A DNA stretch of 64,000 bases from Bacteroidales bacterium (GCA_017469625.1 JAFUGA010000063.1:49865-113864), one strand, 5' to 3'. Positions 18,857 to 27,822 are shown, counted from the stretch's first letter. A program made the numbers and translations. The notes: generated by a model not told the origin, from the letters alone.

Positions 18857-19819
18857 ATGACTGAAGTAGAACAATTAGACCATTTAATTGCTAAGTGCAA
18901 TACTTTAAAACAAGAGATTGCAAAAGTCATAGTAGGACAGAACGATATAGTAAATAAAGTCCTTATTACTATGTTTTCGGGTGGTCATTGTCTTTTGGTA
19001 GGTGTTCCTGGTTTGGCGAAGACTCTATTAGTTAATACCATAGCAAAAGCATTAGGTTTAACATATAATCGTATCCAATTTACACCTGACCTTATGCCAT
19101 CGGATATAACAGGTAGCGAGATATTAGATTCAGAAAGAAAGTTTCGTTTTATCAACGGACCTATCTTTTCAAACATAGTTCTTGCCGATGAGATAAACAG
19201 AACTTCACCTAAAACACAGTCTGCTCTTTTGGAAGCAATGCAAGAACATAGTGTAACTGTGGCTGGAAAAACATATACTTTACCACAACCATTTTTTGTT
19301 CTTGCAACGCAAAACCCAATAGAACAAGAGGGAACTTATCCTTTACCAGAAGCACAATTAGATAGGTTTATGTTTATGCTTTGGTTGGATTACCCATCTT
19401 TTGAAGAAGAAGTGAATATTCTGAAAACAACTACTACAGAATATCATGCAGATATTGATAAAGTGCTTAATGCAGAGGATATTCTATCTCTTCAAAACAT
19501 AATAAAGAAAATACCTGTCAGCGATAATGTTTATAGATACATCGTTTCGCTTGTGGAGAAAACACGTTTAAAGAAAGATACCAATGCTTTGGCACAACGT
19601 TATCTTTCTTGGGGAGCAGGACCGAGAGCATCGCAATACTTAGTTATGGGTGCAAAATGCAATGCTGTTTTAAAAGGTAAATATTCCCCAGATATAGAAG
19701 ATGTAAATGAGATAGCAGTAGCAGTTCTTCGCCATAGAATAGTACTTAACTATTCAGCACAAGCAGAAGGATATACTACAGAAGATATAATAAAAATGAT
19801 AATAAAAGAAACCTTATAA
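18857..19819 (+). CDS. MoxR-family AAA+ ATPase
   Basis: 320 residues. Walker A is GVPGLAKT (about residues 54-61) and Walker B is IVLADEINRTSPKTQSALLEAMQEH. Sensor 1 is FFVLATQNPIEQEGTYPLPEAQLDRFMF. The typical MoxR lead VIVGQNDIVNKVLI is also present. MoxR ATPases act as chaperones, often maturing proteins encoded nearby with vWA domains. Here no DUF58 or vWA gene follows. Instead a secreted protein of unknown function starts 2 nt after the stop, so the usual partner genes are elsewhere or lost. Confidence 0.93.
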   Translation: MTEVEQLDHLIAKCNTLKQEIAKVIVGQNDIVNKVLITMFSGGHCLLVGVPGLAKTLLVNTIAKALGLTYNRIQFTPDLMPSDITGSEILDSERKFRFINGPIFSNIVLADEINRTSPKTQSALLEAMQEHSVTVAGKTYTLPQPFFVLATQNPIEQEGTYPLPEAQLDRFMFMLWLDYPSFEEEVNILKTTTTEYHADIDKVLNAEDILSLQNIIKKIPVSDNVYRYIVSLVEKTRLKKDTNALAQRYLSWGAGPRASQYLVMGAKCNAVLKGKYSPDIEDVNEIAVAVLRHRIVLNYSAQAEGYTTEDIIKMIIKETL

Positions 19820-19821
19820 TT

Positions 19822-21135
19822 ATGAAAAAGATTGTTTTTTTTATGGTATTGAGTTTAGTGTTTGTTCTTTCAAATACTAACGCACAGACACAGAATAATT
19901 CTGACAAGAAAACCATAACAATGGTTGCAAACAAGATAGATGCAGACAATGTTATATTTACACCTGCACCTGTCAAAAAGAAGAGAAATTCTCAAAGGAA
20001 TAACCAAGACACTGTTTCACCTTACCCAGAAAGAGTAGAGGCTTATATCAATTTTGATAAAGGAAACGCCTACTATACAAAAGGAGGTTTGAATGCTTTG
20101 GATAGTGTGTATATGATGACTTTCAATTCTGCTAACAATCGTTTTTATAAGATGACCATAATAGGATATGACGATGGAGAAGAGATAACAGAAACAACTT
20201 CTTCTTTGGCAAGAAATAGAGCCATAGTTGTTTTCAAATATTTTTCTTCAAGAGAGGAAACAGAATATATTATAAAAAGGACTCCAAGTTCTTATGTGCA
20301 GAGTTGTGTCGGAGAGGTTAATTATTATATAAAATACAAGATGCCTTTTGATTTTCAATGGATAAACCTATATAGTCTTCCTGCTGAAGAGAGAGTAGAA
20401 AACGAAATATCTTTGGCTGGAAAAGTACATATAATAATAGAAGATGACCCAGAAGATTGTTTAGGTGAATATTACGATTATGATTGGCCATCACAGGATA
20501 CTGTACTTTCAGGCAACCATGCACAGATTACTATTCCAAAAGGTTCATTGGAATTTATACATCATACAAAAGACACTATTCCATATTCTTGTACGATAGA
20601 TTATAAGGAATTTTTGTCTTTTGAAAAACTTACTTCCAACTACTTACTTGTACCTCACAAGAAACAGTATATAATAAACGCTGGTTATATAGTTGTTTCA
20701 CCAGAGAAAAAGCCTGATTACTCTTCTTGTGCTACCAAAGACACAATTACTCCTACTATAAAAATAGAAGTACCTATAGAAAAACAACAACAGGCTGCTG
20801 GCTTAAGGTTCTATGGAAAGACCTACAGACCAAACGGAGATGTAGTGTATAGAGCCATTGCGACAAAGAAAAATAAGGATAAAGAAACAAAAGAAGTAAC
20901 ACTTGAATGCTATATAACTCCTTTCCAATTTGATACTATCTTCCTTGGCAAAAAAGTAGAGGAAAAAGAGATGAGCGATTACTTCTATCCTGCACGTGAA
21001 GGAGAGCCAGGAGCATTTGAAGCAATGGGTGGTTGGTTAAAACCTTTTAAACTAAACAAACAAGGTGATTATATTATAAAAGAAAATATGCAAATGATAC
21101 TTAGAAAACCTAATGGTTCATATAGTGCTGACTAA
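19822..21135 (+). CDS. Secreted protein of unknown function with an OmpA-like segment
   Basis: 437 residues with signal peptide MKKIVFFMVLSLVFVLSNTNAQ. Residues about 65-160 (VEAYINFDKGNAYYTKGGLNALDSV, then MTIIGYDDGEEITETTSSLARNRAIVVFKYF) follow the OmpA C-terminal layout. That layout has a beta-strand with NFD, a helix, I-x-G-Y-D-D-G and L-A-x-x-R-A. OmpA-like domains bind peptidoglycan, but the match is loose. The rest is beta-rich with many charged residues and no domain I recognise. It is translationally close to the MoxR gene (2 nt), which suggests a shared job at the envelope, though this is inference. Confidence 0.7.
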   Translation: MKKIVFFMVLSLVFVLSNTNAQTQNNSDKKTITMVANKIDADNVIFTPAPVKKKRNSQRNNQDTVSPYPERVEAYINFDKGNAYYTKGGLNALDSVYMMTFNSANNRFYKMTIIGYDDGEEITETTSSLARNRAIVVFKYFSSREETEYIIKRTPSSYVQSCVGEVNYYIKYKMPFDFQWINLYSLPAEERVENEISLAGKVHIIIEDDPEDCLGEYYDYDWPSQDTVLSGNHAQITIPKGSLEFIHHTKDTIPYSCTIDYKEFLSFEKLTSNYLLVPHKKQYIINAGYIVVSPEKKPDYSSCATKDTITPTIKIEVPIEKQQQAAGLRFYGKTYRPNGDVVYRAIATKKNKDKETKEVTLECYITPFQFDTIFLGKKVEEKEMSDYFYPAREGEPGAFEAMGGWLKPFKLNKQGDYIIKENMQMILRKPNGSYSAD

Positions 21136-21268
21136 GAAAAAAAGAATAGCTATTTTATAATAAGACCAAGTTTTGAGGTTGAAGTAGAAGTAATGTTTGA
21201 TAAGGGCTAAATATTTTTGAAAACAATTAAAACAAAACTTATTTTCTTTTAAGTATTATTATTTTTTA

Positions 21269-21276
21269 TATCTTTG
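21269..21276 (+). promoter_or_regulatory. Candidate -7 box TATCTTTG for the leader ORF and immune-type operon
   Basis: TAnnTTTG match followed by GC, 24 nt before the ATG of the leader ORF at 21301. No clear -33 TTTG box. The interval 21136-21268 is otherwise featureless. Confidence 0.55.
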
Positions 21277-21300
21277 CAATAGGAAAAGAAAGATTAAAAA

Positions 21301-21360
21301 ATGAAAAATAATAACATGAATAGTTTGTATTTGAATATTTATAAGGGGGGGGGTAAATGA
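21301..21360 (+). CDS. Putative 19-residue leader peptide ending at a G9 run
   Basis: ATG follows a promoter-like box and an A-rich stretch. It encodes MKNNNMNSLYLNIYKGGGK and stops at TGA 21358-21360, directly after a run of nine G (21345-21353). One G fewer would extend translation to a TAA at 21386-21388, 5 nt short of the terminator hairpin. One G more would stop at TAA immediately after the run. Nothing proves that it is translated. The support is the promoter, start context and position between promoter and terminator of the next operon. Confidence 0.35.
   Translation: MKNNNMNSLYLNIYKGGGK
21345..21353 (+). repeat. Homopolymeric G9 tract in the leader of the SIR2-TIR/STAND operon
   Basis: The second nine-G run in this window, in the context TATAA-G9-TAAATGA. 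Its flanks resemble TATAT-G5-TAAATAA at 63166, upstream of the M6 protease. It is a likely slippage site. Confidence 0.85.
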
Positions 21361-21393
21361 TTCCTTATCAGAAACTTATAACTATTAAATAAC

Positions 21394-21438
21394 TCCGATA
21401 GATAAAGTAGAAACATACTTTATTTGTCGGATTTTTTT
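21394..21438 (+). terminator. Intrinsic terminator or attenuator ahead of the SIR2-TIR gene
   Basis: TCCGA (21394) pairs with TCGGA (21427) and ATAAAGTA (21402) with TACTTTAT (21416), with a small internal loop. Seven T follow at 21432-21438. It lies between the leader ORF and the ATG at 21483, in a place suited to attenuation. Confidence 0.75.
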
Positions 21439-21482
21439 ATGATAAAAGAATTTTAAATAAATAATTAAAAACAAATTGTATT

Positions 21483-22898
21483 ATGAGTGAAATAGATAAT
21501 ACCAATAAGATGTGGACGGAAGACGTTATAGAAAGTGTAGTAGGTTGTATAAAATATCACAATATTGTACCTATTATAGGACCTGAAGTTTTTTATGTAA
21601 ACGATACAAAGAAAGGAAGAATAACAGTACAAGAGTATATAATCAATTGTTTGATAGATGACGATGCTTCTTTGGAAGAATCAGACAAAGATAAAATACG
21701 TGAGTTTGCAAAGATAACGGGTTTTAATGGTTTGACAAAAGTTTCTTGTTACTATACAAAAAAAACTAAAAAATCTCTAAAGCAAGGTATGCGAAAAATA
21801 CTGGATAAAAAGATAAACTTTTCTATAATAGAAATGGAAGAAGAAGTTAAACGTTTTTTAAGATTAGGTGATTTTCCATTGATAATAACAACTTTGATAT
21901 TTAACGATGTTATAAAGAATATAATAAAAAGTTTATATGGTGAAAATGGTTATAATGAGATTATATATAAGAAAGCAGAATTAAAACCAGAAATAATTTT
22001 AGATAATAAGTGTAATGTTTTTTTTATTTTAGGGACGTTAGATAGTTATAATGCTACAGTTGTAATAACTGAAAATGATTTTTTAGATTATCTTCATTGT
22101 ATTCATGATTCTAATAAAGACCCCAAAAATTTAAAATCATATATGCAAGATAAAATGATATTAACATTAGGTTGTGATATTCCAGATTGGACTTTTCGCT
22201 TCTTGTTATCATCATTTAAGCCAATAGAAATGAAAGAACCTACAACTGCCTTTGAAGGAGGAGTTGTAAGTAATAATGAAGATAAAAATTTAGAAGAATT
22301 TCTTTCCTATATAAACTATGATTACACAGACAAAGGTATAGATGTTTTTTTAAGGGAAATAAATGATGCTATAGAAAGGAAAGAAAATGAGGAAAAAATA
22401 GACAGACCTACAATATTTCTTTCATATAGTTATGATTTATCAAACTATGATAAAATTGTGAAAATAAAAGAAGAATTAGAAAAATATTTTAAAGTAAATT
22501 TTTATGGTATAGATGAACAAGAAAATATAGGCGAAGATTTTTGGGGCGTAATATTTAAAATGTTAGATGAAAGTGATTATTTTATTCCTGTGATTACTAA
22601 TGCTATGGTATTAGAATTAGGAAAATTACCTGAATCTGATTTTGATAAGGAAATAACAAAGTTAGAAGGTAAGGGTTTTGTAACAGAATGGAAGTATGCT
22701 GCTTTAAAATGTTATGAAGGTAAAAAATTAAAAGGGCAAAATAAATATAGTATACCACTCTTGCTTGGTACAGATACCACGTATATGGGACATAATATTC
22801 CAGATAAAGCAAAAGAATTATTTAAAGATATTATTACACGTCAGGTAATACAATACACAGACTTTTCAGTACAAAAAGTATTAAAAAATTTGCAATAA
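21483..22898 (+). CDS. SIR2-like / TIR domain protein, probable immune effector
   Basis: 471 residues, no signal peptide. The N-terminal half (about 10-275) follows the SIR2-like layout: NIVPIIGPEVFYV, then VFFILGTLDSYNATVVITENDFLDYL, then MILTLGCDIPDWTFRFLL. The active-site His usually found before G in the second motif is Leu here, so this domain may not be catalytic. The C-terminal half (about 308-440) is a TIR domain: RPTIFLSYSYDLSNYD, FYGIDEQENIGEDFWGVIFKMLDESDYFIPVIT, then TEWKYAA. The Glu in TEW matches the position of the TIR NADase catalytic Glu. TIR and SIR2 domains deplete NAD+ in anti-phage systems. It lies 41 nt before the STAND gene and is probably in the same operon. Codon use is more AT-rich than its neighbours. 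Confidence 0.8.
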   Translation: MSEIDNTNKMWTEDVIESVVGCIKYHNIVPIIGPEVFYVNDTKKGRITVQEYIINCLIDDDASLEESDKDKIREFAKITGFNGLTKVSCYYTKKTKKSLKQGMRKILDKKINFSIIEMEEEVKRFLRLGDFPLIITTLIFNDVIKNIIKSLYGENGYNEIIYKKAELKPEIILDNKCNVFFILGTLDSYNATVVITENDFLDYLHCIHDSNKDPKNLKSYMQDKMILTLGCDIPDWTFRFLLSSFKPIEMKEPTTAFEGGVVSNNEDKNLEEFLSYINYDYTDKGIDVFLREINDAIERKENEEKIDRPTIFLSYSYDLSNYDKIVKIKEELEKYFKVNFYGIDEQENIGEDFWGVIFKMLDESDYFIPVITNAMVLELGKLPESDFDKEITKLEGKGFVTEWKYAALKCYEGKKLKGQNKYSIPLLLGTDTTYMGHNIPDKAKELFKDIITRQVIQYTDFSVQKVLKNLQ

Positions 22899-22939
22899 GA
22901 TTAGTTTGTTTAGTAATAAAATAAAAAAAATAGAAAATA

Positions 22940-25900
22940 ATGGCAGAGAGCAATATAAAGAATAGTAATATTTGGTTAGGAAGTGAATCATATAAAATAT
23001 CTGATGCTAATAGATTTAAAGGTAGAGCAGATGATATAGAGAAATTTTTAAATATAATAAGAAGAAGTTCTATGTCTGTCTTATATGCAGAATCTGGAAT
23101 AGGAAAAACTTCTTTTTTACGAGCAGGTATATCATCAAGAATACAGTATGATAGATTTATTCCGATAGAGATAAATTTTACAGATGAAGTTTTTGGAGAT
23201 AACCCTAAACAAACTTTTGAACAGTTTATCATAAGTAGAATAAAAGAAAAACTTGAAGAAGATGGTAAAGATTTGTATTATTATGATGACAAAATCATAG
23301 AGAATAGTCAAAATGAAAAACTTAAAGCAAATGAAGAATCTCTTTGGTGGCTTTTGCATACTAAACGTATAGCCTATAAACCTGAAACAGATGACAAAAA
23401 AGAAGAACCTTCTTTTACAGGAGAATCTCTTTTTCTAATTTTTGACCAGTTTGAAGAAGTATTTGACAAAACTACAAACAATAATGTAGTAGATTATAAT
23501 AAATTAAAAACTATTTTTGGATTAGTTCAAGAACTTTCAAGCCAAATTTTACCAAAGAAGATAGAAGAAAACCTTATAGAACTTGAAAAACAAGATATTT
23601 ATATACAAATAGATACACCTCCAACATATAAAACGGTATTCTCTTTTAGAAAAGAATATCTTTCAGATTTTGATTATTGGACCAATGATGTTTTTTCTGT
23701 AACTGAATTTTTGCAAAATAGAATGCTTCTAAAACCAATGACTTATGAACAAGCAAAAGAGGTAATTACAGAGCAACCTAATGAGAAAAATACAGGAATT
23801 TTTAAAAGTGAAGTTACAGAAAATGCAGATGAAATTCTTAAATTTTTATCTCAAAGAAATAAAGACGAAAACAAACTTAGTGAAACTCAAAAAAAACAAG
23901 AAGAAATAGAACCGTTGATTCTTTCTATTGTGTGTCAACGTTTGCAAAATAATATAAACGAAGGACAAAAATTTTCTTTAGATGGTATAATCATAAATAC
24001 TATTATAAGAGATTTTTACGAAAGCCTTATTAACGATAGCCCGGAATCATTAGTAGAACCTAAATATATTTCTGATTTTGAAGATAGTTTAGTATATGAC
24101 AATAAAGGAAAGGGAGGAAGACGAAGAAGACGTGCAAACGATATAGACCCTAAAAATAAATGGTTTAAGAAAAGTGAGGAAGATTTAAAAAATAATCACC
24201 TTATACGTATAGAAAAATATAATGGTGATGATTATGTAGAAATTATACACGATAGAATAGCGGACGTAATATATCAACGTCAAACAGAACGAAAACAGAA
24301 AAAACAGAGAAATAAACGTATTATTATAGTTGTTGCTATTGTTATTTTATTATTAACTTCAGTAATTAGATTATCTATAAATAATGGTTATAAAAATGGT
24401 GTTGATAATCTAACATACTTAACAGATAAAGTATTGATAAATCCTTTTGCTGATTGTTCATATTCTACAAGTGTAAAAAAAATAAAATATGATAGAATAG
24501 AAAATGGACTTATAGGAGGAAATTTTAGTTATTGTGAAAATCTACAAGAGGTAGAGATAGATTTAGGTGATACTGTATCAAATATATGCTTAGATTTAAA
24601 TTTTTCAGGTTGTGGAAGTTTAGAAAAAATAAATATTAAAAATAATCAACCTATTACAAGCGTATGGAGTTTTAAAAATTGCACAAATTTAGAATCTTTT
24701 GATTTATCTCATATTTCAAAAATAGCGGATAGTACTTTTTATAGATGCAATAAATTTAAAAATATAGATATTAGTACTGCAGATGCTATAGGAAGAGGAG
24801 CATTTGCTGATTGTAAAAATTTAAAGACAGTAAAACTTTCATCGGATACTAATCTTGTTATAAGCAGCGATGCTTTTGATAATTGCTATATTGATACATT
24901 TGATGTTAATGGTAATAGTAGATACTTATATAAAGAGGGATTTTTGGTAGATTTAAAAGAAAAAGAGTTAATCTATTTTAAACCTGACACAAATTCAAAA
25001 GGAAGTGGTTTATATTTTAATGGAAAAAAATATGGAGGAAGCTATTGTTATTTAAAAATACCAGATGAAGTTAAAAAGAATATTGTAAAAACTAAGTATA
25101 GTGTAAGAGATAGTGCTAATTTTAATGGAAAGACTTACAATCTTTCTTATTACTATTCTTTTGAATACAACGATACTACATATTATTTGGCAGATATATC
25201 CTATAAACCAACTCAAAAGAAAGAAGAAGCAGAAGAGGATAATACTGAATATTGGTTAAGAAATGATACTCTATTTGCGAAATCAACAGTGAGTTATATA
25301 AGAGGTTTATTAAGGTATTTAGATAAAAAAAATAAAAACAAAATAAAGGTTATAGATGTTTCTAAATGTAATAATGGTACACTATATCATTATAAAGAAG
25401 GACTATGGGAAGATTTTTCAATATTAGAAGAATTTGTTTTACCAGATACCTTAAAATATTTCGATATAGAATTTTTAAAAGGAATAAAACATCCTCTTAA
25501 AGTTAGATTACCTAAAAAAGTAGACGAGTGTAAAAGTTATTTGGATTTGACACAGGATAAAATAAAGTTTATTATACCTAATAGTTCTGATTTTAGAATA
25601 GAACGGGACCATTACTTAATATATAAAGACACTTTAGTTGCTTGTTTTAATTTTGATGAAAATTATAAAGTTCATAATCTAAAAAGTAATTATTTAAAAA
25701 AGAATAATTATGAAAGTTATAAAGGAATATTATTGAGAAATTATGGTGATACTGTAATGCATATAGAACATATCCCACATACTTTAATAACTCAAGATAA
25801 GGTAGAATTTCCTAAAAATTATAGACTTGATTTACAGAATGAATTTTATCAATATCTTGATACGTTGGAAAGAAATAGTATTGATTGGTTTCAATTAAAA

Positions 25901-26719
25901 AGAGTGTATAAATACAAAGGTTTTATATATGCATATATTGGAAAAGGAGTTCCAAAAGACAAATATACTGTCTTAATACCAGGAAACATTTTTGATTATA
26001 AAAACTTAGGAAAGAAAATATTATATATACCTGCATTAGTTCGTAACCATTATTCATGGAGTATTGAATTTAATACGGATAGTATAGAAGAAATACATAT
26101 TCCTTATACTCAACCTTTAACTGAAAAAGGCGAACAATGGATTTGTTCAAACAAAAATATTTCACATATAGTTCTTTATGTTCCTAAAGGATGTAAACAA
26201 AAGTATTTAAGTACCGGAAAATATTCAGCCTTTAAGGATATAAGAGAAGATTCAAGATTACGTGGATATATAAATATAGTAGAATATTATTCAAATTGGT
26301 TGTGGAAGGGATTTAAATACAATTTCTTGGAACCAGTAAATTATTATGGTATACTATTCTTACTTTGCATATTATTTTCAGTGTCAACTATATTTGGAGG
26401 AAAAAAAGAACGGAAAGAAAAACTTTCAGATTTAAAAGACAATAAACAAAAGAGATGGAAATTTGTTAAATTCTGGATAAAAAATATGTTGATATATATA
26501 GGAATAGTAAGTTCTTCAATTATAATAGGTCTTATTTTCTACTTTTTATTTTATTCTGCACATATAGGTTGGTCATTTATTGGTTCAAAAGGATTTAACA
26601 ATAAGGTAATAGTATTGTGTGTAGGTATTTTATCGTACTTATTTATTTACCTATGCAAAAAGTTTATAGATGGGACTTTTAATTTTAGTAAAATAAAGAA
26701 ATTGTTTAAGAAGCATTAA
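22940..26719 (+). CDS. STAND NTPase with membrane segments and BspA-type leucine-rich repeats (NLR-like sensor)
   Basis: 1259 residues. The STAND NTPase domain spans about 25-450, with RFKGRADDIEKFL, Walker A AESGIGKT (50-57), Walker B LFLIFDQFEEVFD (D169) and a later EIIHDRIADVI that matches the winged-helix end of nSTAND1 proteins. A basic stretch KQKKQRNKR and one membrane helix (about 459-477, IIIVVAIVILLLTSVI) follow. BspA-type LRR units (about 490-680) come next: FSGCGSLEKINI, FKNCTNLESFDL, FADCKNLKTVKL. A second degenerate beta-rich region runs to about 1120, and two or three membrane helices close the protein (about 1133-1240). If the first helix crosses the membrane, the LRR part faces the periplasm. 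No effector domain is fused; the TIR protein upstream would supply it. Confidence 0.82.
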   Translation: MAESNIKNSNIWLGSESYKISDANRFKGRADDIEKFLNIIRRSSMSVLYAESGIGKTSFLRAGISSRIQYDRFIPIEINFTDEVFGDNPKQTFEQFIISRIKEKLEEDGKDLYYYDDKIIENSQNEKLKANEESLWWLLHTKRIAYKPETDDKKEEPSFTGESLFLIFDQFEEVFDKTTNNNVVDYNKLKTIFGLVQELSSQILPKKIEENLIELEKQDIYIQIDTPPTYKTVFSFRKEYLSDFDYWTNDVFSVTEFLQNRMLLKPMTYEQAKEVITEQPNEKNTGIFKSEVTENADEILKFLSQRNKDENKLSETQKKQEEIEPLILSIVCQRLQNNINEGQKFSLDGIIINTIIRDFYESLINDSPESLVEPKYISDFEDSLVYDNKGKGGRRRRRANDIDPKNKWFKKSEEDLKNNHLIRIEKYNGDDYVEIIHDRIADVIYQRQTERKQKKQRNKRIIIVVAIVILLLTSVIRLSINNGYKNGVDNLTYLTDKVLINPFADCSYSTSVKKIKYDRIENGLIGGNFSYCENLQEVEIDLGDTVSNICLDLNFSGCGSLEKINIKNNQPITSVWSFKNCTNLESFDLSHISKIADSTFYRCNKFKNIDISTADAIGRGAFADCKNLKTVKLSSDTNLVISSDAFDNCYIDTFDVNGNSRYLYKEGFLVDLKEKELIYFKPDTNSKGSGLYFNGKKYGGSYCYLKIPDEVKKNIVKTKYSVRDSANFNGKTYNLSYYYSFEYNDTTYYLADISYKPTQKKEEAEEDNTEYWLRNDTLFAKSTVSYIRGLLRYLDKKNKNKIKVIDVSKCNNGTLYHYKEGLWEDFSILEEFVLPDTLKYFDIEFLKGIKHPLKVRLPKKVDECKSYLDLTQDKIKFIIPNSSDFRIERDHYLIYKDTLVACFNFDENYKVHNLKSNYLKKNNYESYKGILLRNYGDTVMHIEHIPHTLITQDKVEFPKNYRLDLQNEFYQYLDTLERNSIDWFQLKRVYKYKGFIYAYIGKGVPKDKYTVLIPGNIFDYKNLGKKILYIPALVRNHYSWSIEFNTDSIEEIHIPYTQPLTEKGEQWICSNKNISHIVLYVPKGCKQKYLSTGKYSAFKDIREDSRLRGYINIVEYYSNWLWKGFKYNFLEPVNYYGILFLLCILFSVSTIFGGKKERKEKLSDLKDNKQKRWKFVKFWIKNMLIYIGIVSSSIIIGLIFYFLFYSAHIGWSFIGSKGFNNKVIVLCVGILSYLFIYLCKKFIDGTFNFSKIKKLFKKH

Positions 26720-26738
26720 GGCAAAAAATATATTTAGA

Positions 26739-26907
26739 ATGACATAAAATAAAACTTCGTTTCATTTTTACGAAACTTTGTTTTAGATTTTTAAAACAAA
26801 GTTCTACGAAATTAAAACAAAGAAAGAGAATTCTAAAATAAAGAGATAGAAAATTAGAATCAAGTTTTAGAAAAATAAAACGAAGTTTCGTTGGGAGTGA
26901 AACTTCG
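26739..26907. repeat. 21-nt intergenic array D (7 to 8 units)
   Basis: Units run in 21-nt register from 26760 (26760, 26781, 26802, 26823, 26844, 26865), with a last unit of 22 nt at 26886. The outer units are complementary (AAAACTTCGTTTCA left, GTGAAACTTCGTTTT right). It fills the space between the convergent STAND gene and the small secreted-protein gene. Confidence 0.85.
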
Positions 26908-26915
26908 TTTTATTT
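26873..26915. terminator. Bidirectional terminator made from the last array unit
   Basis: A perfect 17-bp inverted repeat has arms at 26873-26889 and 26899-26915 with a 9-nt loop. It is A-rich on the left and T-rich on the right, so it can stop transcription from both the STAND gene and the opposing gene that ends at 26920. Confidence 0.75.
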
Positions 26916-26919
26916 ATTT

Positions 26920-27390
26920 TTAATTGTTTAAGATGTGAGAGTTGTAATAATATGGGTTGTAGGAAAGAATACTTATGACATTGTCATTTTCATCTAAACC
27001 TATAACTATCACTCTATCTCTTTTCAATTCGTGCATTTGCCAATACATCATTGCATCTATATCTGTAACTTCAAACTCTTTGGTTACATACTCTTCTTTG
27101 TTTTCTTTGTATGCAAGAATATCTGCCTGCAATTTTGCACCTATTCCACTGTTTGCTTTAAGTGTTGCAGTGTGGTAGTCGCCTTGGTATTCCACATTAT
27201 TGATATAACAGGTTACAACTAAGTTATTTACATCGCTTTGCAAGGTATTTACAAATGTATTCTTGTAATCCTGTATGCTTATTACGTTTGTATTTGCACC
27301 AACTATATCATTGGCAGACTGTGAATAGGAAGTAAATCCTGCTAAAAACATCGCACTTAACAAAAATGCTACTTTAAACGCTTTTTTCAT
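26920..27390 (-). CDS. Small secreted protein of unknown function
   Basis: 156 residues with signal peptide MKKAFKVAFLLSAMFLAGFTSYSQ. The mature part has DIVGANTNVISIQDYKNTFVNTLQSDVNNLVVTCYINNVEYQ and a C-terminal WQMHELKRDRVIVIGLDENDNVISILSYNPYYYN. I do not recognise a named domain. It is expressed from a full-match promoter (TTTG-N19-TATTTTTG on the minus strand) and has a 37-nt upstream element that it shares with the T9SS gene at 47246. It sits alone between convergent terminators. Secretion to the periplasm or outer membrane is inferred from the signal peptide only. Confidence 0.8.
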   Translation of the reverse strand: MKKAFKVAFLLSAMFLAGFTSYSQSANDIVGANTNVISIQDYKNTFVNTLQSDVNNLVVTCYINNVEYQGDYHTATLKANSGIGAKLQADILAYKENKEEYVTKEFEVTDIDAMMYWQMHELKRDRVIVIGLDENDNVISILSYNPYYYNSHILNN

Positions 27391-27431
27391 AATAATATAT
27401 TTTTATTGTTAATAATCATCGTCATTCTTTG

Positions 27432-27462
27432 CAAAAATAACTTATTTTCCTCTACTTACAAA
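27432..27462 (-). promoter_or_regulatory. Promoter TTTG-N19-TATTTTTG for the small secreted protein
   Basis: On the minus strand TTTG (27462-27459) and TATTTTTG (27439-27432) are 19 nt apart, a complete match to the Bacteroidetes consensus, 42 nt before the ATG. Confidence 0.75.
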
Positions 27463-27482
27463 ATTTTTTAACCTTTTTCACC

Positions 27483-27519
27483 CCCTTATAACAGCAAAAA
27501 ATAAAAAAAAGTAAACTCA
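27483..27519 (-). promoter_or_regulatory. 37-nt conserved upstream element, copy 1
   Basis: Reading the minus strand, it starts TGAGTTTAC, continues with a T-rich spacer of fixed length, and ends GCTGTTATAAGGG. It matches copy 2 at 47020-47056 at 35 of 37 positions with no gap. It lies 20 nt upstream of the -33 box of this gene. Array E is on its far side. Confidence 0.75.
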
Positions 27520-27604
27520 GAATTCAACTTTTTTTCAAAAAAATGCAATCCTAAATTATAAACCTAAGAAAATGAATACTTTATTGTTTAGAAAAAATAT
27601 AAAG

Positions 27605-27751
27605 TTTTTATTTCGTAAAATCTCAAAACGAAAGGGTAAAACAATGTTTTAATTTTCTATCTCCTCGTTTAAATAGAATAAAATCAAGTTTTAGAAATCT
27701 AAAATGAAGTTCTATAACAGTGAAATCAGGTTCTATAAGAGAAAAAGAAGA
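27605..27751. repeat. 21-nt intergenic array E (about 6 degenerate units)
   Basis: Units at 27626, 27647, 27668, 27689, 27710 and 27731 keep the 21-nt spacing and end in CAAG, GAAG or CAGG, but are more diverged than in other arrays. A further weak unit may start at 27605. The array lies between the small secreted-protein gene promoter region and the end of iorB. Confidence 0.65.
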
Positions 27752-27785
27752 TATTACTAAATAGAAATACTATTACAATAAACGA

Positions 27786-27822
27786 AAAGGAAGTTTCAAA
27801 ACTCTGAAACTTCCTTTCTTTT
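27786..27822. terminator. Hairpin downstream of iorB
   Basis: Perfect 12-bp stem AAAGGAAGTTTC / GAAACTTCCTTT with an 8-nt loop. The T-run is on the plus strand, while iorB ends from the minus strand at 27886, so its direction is ambiguous. Confidence 0.6.
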
